Below are positions 7,975 through 10,646 of a stretch of DNA of 10,646 nt, one piece after another (position 1 is the stretch's first letter; each line of letters begins with the position of its first letter). Origin of the DNA: Hyphomicrobiales bacterium (GTDB taxonomy: Bacteria; Pseudomonadota; Alphaproteobacteria; Rhizobiales; Aestuariivirgaceae); contig JANYGE010000094.1 in the NCBI GenBank assembly GCA_025362535.1, forward strand, positions 1-10,646. Direction: 5' to 3'. The position numbers and the translations under genes were made by a program. The notes beneath the pieces are model-generated. The model searched no databases, was not told the origin of the DNA, and saw only the letters and a list, made by a program, of their open reading frames with translations.

Positions 7975-8748
7975 GTGCCAGTTGAGCTTTCACAAGTCTT
8001 TTGGATCGGTCAGGGTGACCTCGTAAAGCGGCCAGTCGGTCCATCTGGCGAGGCTTTGACCGACCGTGTTTTGTTGCAACAGCGCGAACTTGTGAAGATT
8101 GAAGCCAATGAAAACGGAACCACCATTTCTTGGGTGATGTTTGCTGCGAATTGGACGTCGCTCTATTTTGCCAATGAATGGATTGGGCCGCTGGAAGCCC
8201 CATTCACCTTGAATTATTTCAATTCCGGTTGGTTCTCTGAAAGTTTTGATGATCTTGATGAAGTGCGCAAGCGCATCATTCAATTGATGGGAAAAAGCGA
8301 CATTCGCTTTTCACAGCGCACTTATACGCAAAGATTTGAACCGGATGAAAACCTGATGTCTCCTGCAATCAAGAAGGCGTGGTCGCAAGGTTTTGTTTCG
8401 CAGGAAAAAGCCGTTGTCTGCTCAATTGATGTTGATCGTGAGCTTACACAAGTGGAAGAGGTGGGTTCGGATTCAGCATTAGCAAGTGTCTGGGGTGTTT
8501 CACCCGTTTCATATCCCTGCCTCAGCGGCCATAGCTATGACCGCGTTGTGTCGAGATCCTATTATGAAGTGGTCAAGACCGAAAAGCCAATTTACGATCA
8601 CGTCTTGGCGGCCATGGCCTGTCCGGATGGTTCGGTGAAGTGGCTGGGTTATCAAAGGCTAATCTTCCCACGGAAAACACTCCCTGGCACACTGCCCCAA
8701 GTTACTGTGGCATGCGAATTTGATCGGGTAGGGATTCAACTCTTGTAA
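7975..8748 (+). CDS. Uncharacterised protein with probable PAS-like C-terminal domain
   Basis: I do not recognise this 257-residue protein as a named family. The GTG start at 7975 is preceded by TAGGGAT (7964-7970) at suitable spacing, and no earlier good start is visible. No signal peptide or membrane segment is evident. The N-terminal half (residues 1-105) is mixed alpha/beta and rich in aromatics (TSLYFANEWIG, YFNSGWFSESFDD). Residues 146-235 resemble small alphaproteobacterial PAS domains. There is a strand with VVCSIDVDRELTQVEEVGSDSALASVWG, then LSGHSYDRVVSRSYYEVVKTEKPIYDHVLAAMACPDGSVKWLGYQRLIFP, i.e. a middle helix, a conserved Tyr-containing helix and a final strand pair ending in Y-x-R-L. 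No kinase, GGDEF or EAL output domain is attached. The gene follows parC by 118 bases, so it may have its own promoter. Its 3' end overlaps the opposing gene by 47 bases. The PAS assignment is by eye only; coding status is well supported. Confidence 0.7.
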   Translation: MPVELSQVFWIGQGDLVKRPVGPSGEALTDRVLLQQRELVKIEANENGTTISWVMFAANWTSLYFANEWIGPLEAPFTLNYFNSGWFSESFDDLDEVRKRIIQLMGKSDIRFSQRTYTQRFEPDENLMSPAIKKAWSQGFVSQEKAVVCSIDVDRELTQVEEVGSDSALASVWGVSPVSYPCLSGHSYDRVVSRSYYEVVKTEKPIYDHVLAAMACPDGSVKWLGYQRLIFPRKTLPGTLPQVTVACEFDRVGIQLL

Positions 8749-9457
8749 CCAGCATTTCTTCAATGGTCTGCTCAAGGCCATTGCGTTCAACCACCGCTAA
8801 ATATTCAACCGGTTCAACGTCTTTTGAGGCCCATTCCCAGCGCAGTGTTCCGCGTTCAATGTTCGAGAATCCAATGCGGATCAAATGCCCGTGGTTGGCC
8901 ATTTTTTCGCTGGTCAGCGCATAAATCGCATCCGGGTTCCATTTCACAATACACAGCAACATGCCGAGCCTGGTAAAGCTATCAAACACGTTTTTGCCCT
9001 TTGCTGAAGGAGCCAACCACAACTCACCTTCATAAACCAAACGCCCGCGCAGGCGCCATGAAATGCTGCCCCGCGGCGGTTTAGGATGGCTTGGCATCAT
9101 GACTTCAGCGCGACGCATATAAACCCCAATCATGTAATTGGGCAGCCAATCCGCCAAGGATGTATCAACATAATCGCACCGATAAGCCTGCGTGCCAACC
9201 GTATGGCCCTTATCATCCACTAAGCGCATCCAAAAGGCCCGCTCATTGCTGAAATCACAAACCTCGGCATCATGCATCGGGCCAACCTTGGCTTGGCGCA
9301 GCTCTTGTTTGGTTTTATCGAGCAAAAAGAAATCGCTGCTCAACTCGACAGAATATCCAGCAGCCGCCAGCTTCTCTTCCAGCTTGGCGCAGAGTCGTGC
9401 TATTCCAAGTGGATTATGTAAGCCTTTGTTGTTCATCTCGACACCAACCCAACTCAA
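8702..9457 (-). CDS. Uncharacterised protein, weakly GNAT-like
   Basis: This is a 251-residue cytoplasmic-looking protein that I cannot place with confidence. The N-terminus (IARLCAKLEEKLAAAGYSVELSSDFFLLDKTKQELRQA) reads as an amphipathic helix followed by strands. The central part ERAFWMRLVDDKGHTVGTQAYRCDY and the later GELWLAPSAKGKNVFDSFTRLGMLLCIVKWNPDAIYALTSEKMANHGHLIRIGFSN resemble the strand, pyrophosphate-loop, helix and 'GF' arrangement of GNAT acyltransferases. However, the acetyl-CoA loop (Q/R-x-x-G-x-G/A) is not canonical, reading S-A-K-G-K-N, so the activity is unproven. The start is taken as TTG at 9457 because GGAG lies seven bases upstream. The in-frame ATG at 9436 (MNNKGLHN) has a poorer ribosome-binding site but remains possible. 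The gene converges on the PAS-like gene with a 47-base 3' overlap and lies downstream of bpt in the same direction (97-base gap). Confidence 0.7.
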   Translation of the reverse strand: MSWVGVEMNNKGLHNPLGIARLCAKLEEKLAAAGYSVELSSDFFLLDKTKQELRQAKVGPMHDAEVCDFSNERAFWMRLVDDKGHTVGTQAYRCDYVDTSLADWLPNYMIGVYMRRAEVMMPSHPKPPRGSISWRLRGRLVYEGELWLAPSAKGKNVFDSFTRLGMLLCIVKWNPDAIYALTSEKMANHGHLIRIGFSNIERGTLRWEWASKDVEPVEYLAVVERNGLEQTIEEMLVTRVESLPDQIRMPQ

Positions 9458-9470
9458 CTCTTAACTCCAA

Positions 9471-9498
9471 TCGATAGAGCTACAAGCGCCGGAGTCAA
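9471..9498 (-). promoter_or_regulatory. Candidate promoter of the 9457 reverse-strand gene
   Basis: Read on the reverse strand, TTGACT (9498-9493) is followed after 16 bases by TATCGA (9476-9471). This is a fair match to the sigma-70 type -35 and -10 boxes of alphaproteobacteria. The start of transcription would fall only about 10 bases before the TTG codon at 9457, so the leader would be very short and may truncate the GGAG site. A longer bpt-derived transcript is the alternative. Confidence 0.3.
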
Positions 9499-9554
9499 TA
9501 AAAACCCACGAAATTAAAAACGAGTGTTAATTGAAAACATGCAATCTAAAATTG

Positions 9555-10286
9555 TTAGCGCCTTAACATCCAGCCTTCACCAGAAAGCCGTTCTTGCGGC
9601 ATGAAGCGCCCTTTATATTCCATCTTGCGTGACCCTTCGACATAATAGCCGAGATAAACATAAGGCAAGCTCAGCCTGTCGGCGCGCATAATGGCATCCA
9701 GCACCACCAATGTGCCAAGGCTGCGATAATCATAGCTGGGCTCATAAAAACTGTAAATCAGCGACAAGCCATCGCCAAGAATATCCATCAGCACGGCGCA
9801 GACCAGTTCTCCCGCTTGCGGATGTGAGGGGCCAAAACGATATTCAACAATGCGGCTATCGGTAATTGTATCATCCACCATGGCCGCAAAATCCAACACC
9901 GACATATCGGCCATGCCGCCATCCGAATGGCGCGTATCAATATAGCCACGGAACAAGGAATAATGCTCGCTAGTGGCTTTGGCCTTTGCCACATGCGTTA
10001 CAATATCTTGATTGCGCCGCAGAACCCGGCGGAATGATTTGGTCCAGTCAAAACTCTTCACCGGAACCCGAACCGAAGAACAGGCTTTGCAGGCATCACA
10101 AGCCGGCCTGTAGACAATATTCTGGCTGCGCCTGAACCCACCTTGTGAAAGCTGGGTGTTTAAATGCCGCGTATCAGCGCCCACCAAATGGGTAAACACC
10201 TTGCGTTCCTTTTTGCCGGGCAAATAAGGGCAGGGGCTTGGCGCAGTGATAAAAAACTGCGGAAAATTGCGGCCTTCAACGGTCAA
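9555..10286 (-). CDS. bpt: Aspartate/glutamate leucyltransferase (bacterial arginyl/leucyl-tRNA--protein transferase family)
   Basis: Bpt moves leucine from leucyl-tRNA to proteins that begin with aspartate or glutamate, making them substrates of the ClpS/ClpAP N-degron pathway. The 243-residue length is that of the bacterial family. The N-terminal ATE domain shows FFITAPSPCPYLPGKKERKVFTHL (Cys19) and YRPACDACKACSSVRVP (Cys73, Cys76, Cys79). The C-terminal GNAT-like domain contains LSLIYSFYEPSYDYRSLGTLVVLDAI and PYVYLGYYVEGSRKMEYKGRFMPQE. It starts at TTG (10286) with AGGAG eight bases upstream (10295-10299). No in-frame ATG or GTG lies between that site and the TTG, so the rare start is well supported. 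Older annotation calls this family arginyltransferase (ate), but bacterial members of this length are generally the leucyl type. It is divergent from the dehydrogenase gene and ends 97 bases before the next gene on its strand. Confidence 0.93.
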   Translation of the reverse strand: MTVEGRNFPQFFITAPSPCPYLPGKKERKVFTHLVGADTRHLNTQLSQGGFRRSQNIVYRPACDACKACSSVRVPVKSFDWTKSFRRVLRRNQDIVTHVAKAKATSEHYSLFRGYIDTRHSDGGMADMSVLDFAAMVDDTITDSRIVEYRFGPSHPQAGELVCAVLMDILGDGLSLIYSFYEPSYDYRSLGTLVVLDAIMRADRLSLPYVYLGYYVEGSRKMEYKGRFMPQERLSGEGWMLRR

Positions 10287-10294
10287 ATCATCAT

Positions 10295-10299
10295 CTCCT
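10295..10299 (-). promoter_or_regulatory. Ribosome-binding site deciding the TTG start of bpt
   Basis: The reverse strand reads AGGAG, followed after eight bases by TTG (10286-10284). The intervening in-frame codons are GAT GAT, with no ATG in frame. The two out-of-frame ATGs in the GATGATGAT stretch are followed at once by TGA stops or a short frame. This supports TTG as the real start. Confidence 0.7.
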
Positions 10300-10326
10300 A
10301 GCGAACAGTATCTTACCCTCTGGGGG

Positions 10327-10345
10327 CCAGCGCAAGTGCTGCTGG
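10327..10345. promoter_or_regulatory. Small dyad in the bpt/dehydrogenase divergent gap
   Basis: The 109-base gap between the two divergent genes must hold both promoters. Within it CCAGC (10327-10331) and GCTGG (10341-10345) form a perfect five-base inverted repeat around a nine-base centre, which could be an operator. A possible reverse-strand promoter, TTGCGC then GATACT with 16 bases between them, overlaps it. Both are weak and may be chance. Confidence 0.2.
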
Positions 10346-10395
10346 AGTGTTCAAAAAAATTCTTCTATGAGGGGTCGCAAAACATGGAGAATGAA

Positions 10396-10646
10396 ATGAC
10401 AGTAAAAACAGCATGGCTCGGCCTCGGCATAATGGGAGCCCCCATGGCTGGTCATTTGCAGCGCAAGGGCGCTGTGGCCATGACGGTTTATAACCGCACC
10501 GCAGCCAAGGCCGAAAAATGGGTGAGCTTAAATCAAGGCAGCTCCGCCGCCACGCCGAAAGCTGCAGCCGAAGGTGCGGATTTTGTTTTCGCCTGCGTCG
10601 GCAATGATGATGATCTGCGCGAAGTGACCATCGGAGCCAATGGCGC
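10396..10646 (+). CDS. NAD(P)-dependent beta-hydroxyacid dehydrogenase, 5' part (3-hydroxyisobutyrate dehydrogenase / glyoxylate reductase family)
   Basis: Only the first 83 codons lie in the window; the gene runs off the right edge. The N-terminus is the Rossmann fold of the beta-hydroxyacid dehydrogenase family. It shows AWLGLGIMGAPMAGHL with the dinucleotide-binding G-x-G-x-x-G at residues 9-14, then VYNRTAAKAEKW, and ADFVFACVGNDDDLREV as the next strand-turn. The NRT at 33-35, at the end of the second strand, is the form usually seen in NADPH-preferring members (glyoxylate/succinic semialdehyde reductases) rather than the acidic residue of NAD enzymes. The exact substrate cannot be told from this part. 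The ATG at 10396 follows GGAG (10386-10389) by six bases and puts the glycine motif where the family has it. An in-frame ATG at 10384, preceded by GAGGGG (10369-10374), would add four residues and is a real alternative. Confidence 0.88.
   Translation, partial: MTVKTAWLGLGIMGAPMAGHLQRKGAVAMTVYNRTAAKAEKWVSLNQGSSAATPKAAAEGADFVFACVGNDDDLREVTIGANG

Noticed and set aside
9512..9532. AATTAA-N9-TTAATT inverted repeat as a CtrA box or operator
   Set aside because: The spacer is 9 rather than the 7 bases CtrA needs, and the stretch is strongly AT-rich, so a short dyad is likely by chance.

Overview
The window reads as a chromosomal segment of an alphaproteobacterium, most likely of the Hyphomicrobiales (Rhizobiales) or a near relative. 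The evidence is the order nuoM-nuoN-birA-RNase J, the presence of an RNase J, an alphaproteobacterial-type ParC, a bacterial leucyl-transferase (Bpt), and short dispersed hairpin repeats of the CTTCTCC...GGAGAAG kind common in these genomes. GC content looks moderate. The placement is an inference from gene content and order; no rRNA or other direct taxonomic marker is present.

Layout. Positions 1-5376 (+ strand) hold a tightly packed run of four genes. They are the last two membrane subunits of respiratory complex I (nuoM, nuoN), then biotin-protein ligase (birA), then ribonuclease J, which overlaps birA by an ATGA. A 236-base gap follows (5377-5612), holding two perfect small hairpins and a longer inverted repeat that look like dispersed intergenic repeat elements. 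Next is parC (topoisomerase IV subunit A, 5613-7856, +), which seems to have a TATAAT box immediately upstream and no Shine-Dalgarno sequence. The interval 7857-9457 holds two uncharacterised genes facing each other, with 3' ends overlapping by 47 bases. One is a protein with a probable PAS-like C-terminal part (+); the other has weak GNAT-like features (-). After them comes bpt (9555-10286, -), starting at TTG behind a clear AGGAG. It is divergent from a partial gene for a beta-hydroxyacid dehydrogenase (10396 to the window end, +).

How the genes fit together. The left part is core housekeeping: proton-pumping NADH oxidation, biotinylation of carboxylases, and RNA maturation and decay, probably partly co-transcribed and translationally coupled. 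ParC handles chromosome decatenation. Bpt feeds the N-degron pathway (N-terminal Asp/Glu to Leu). The last gene is a metabolic reductase.

No gap longer than 300 bases lacks a gene. I see no tRNA, rRNA, CRISPR array, insertion sequence or phage gene. I found no convincing new multi-gene system. The items most worth a second look are the two uncharacterised genes between parC and bpt, the repeat-like hairpin that covers the birA ribosome-binding site, and the apparently leaderless parC.
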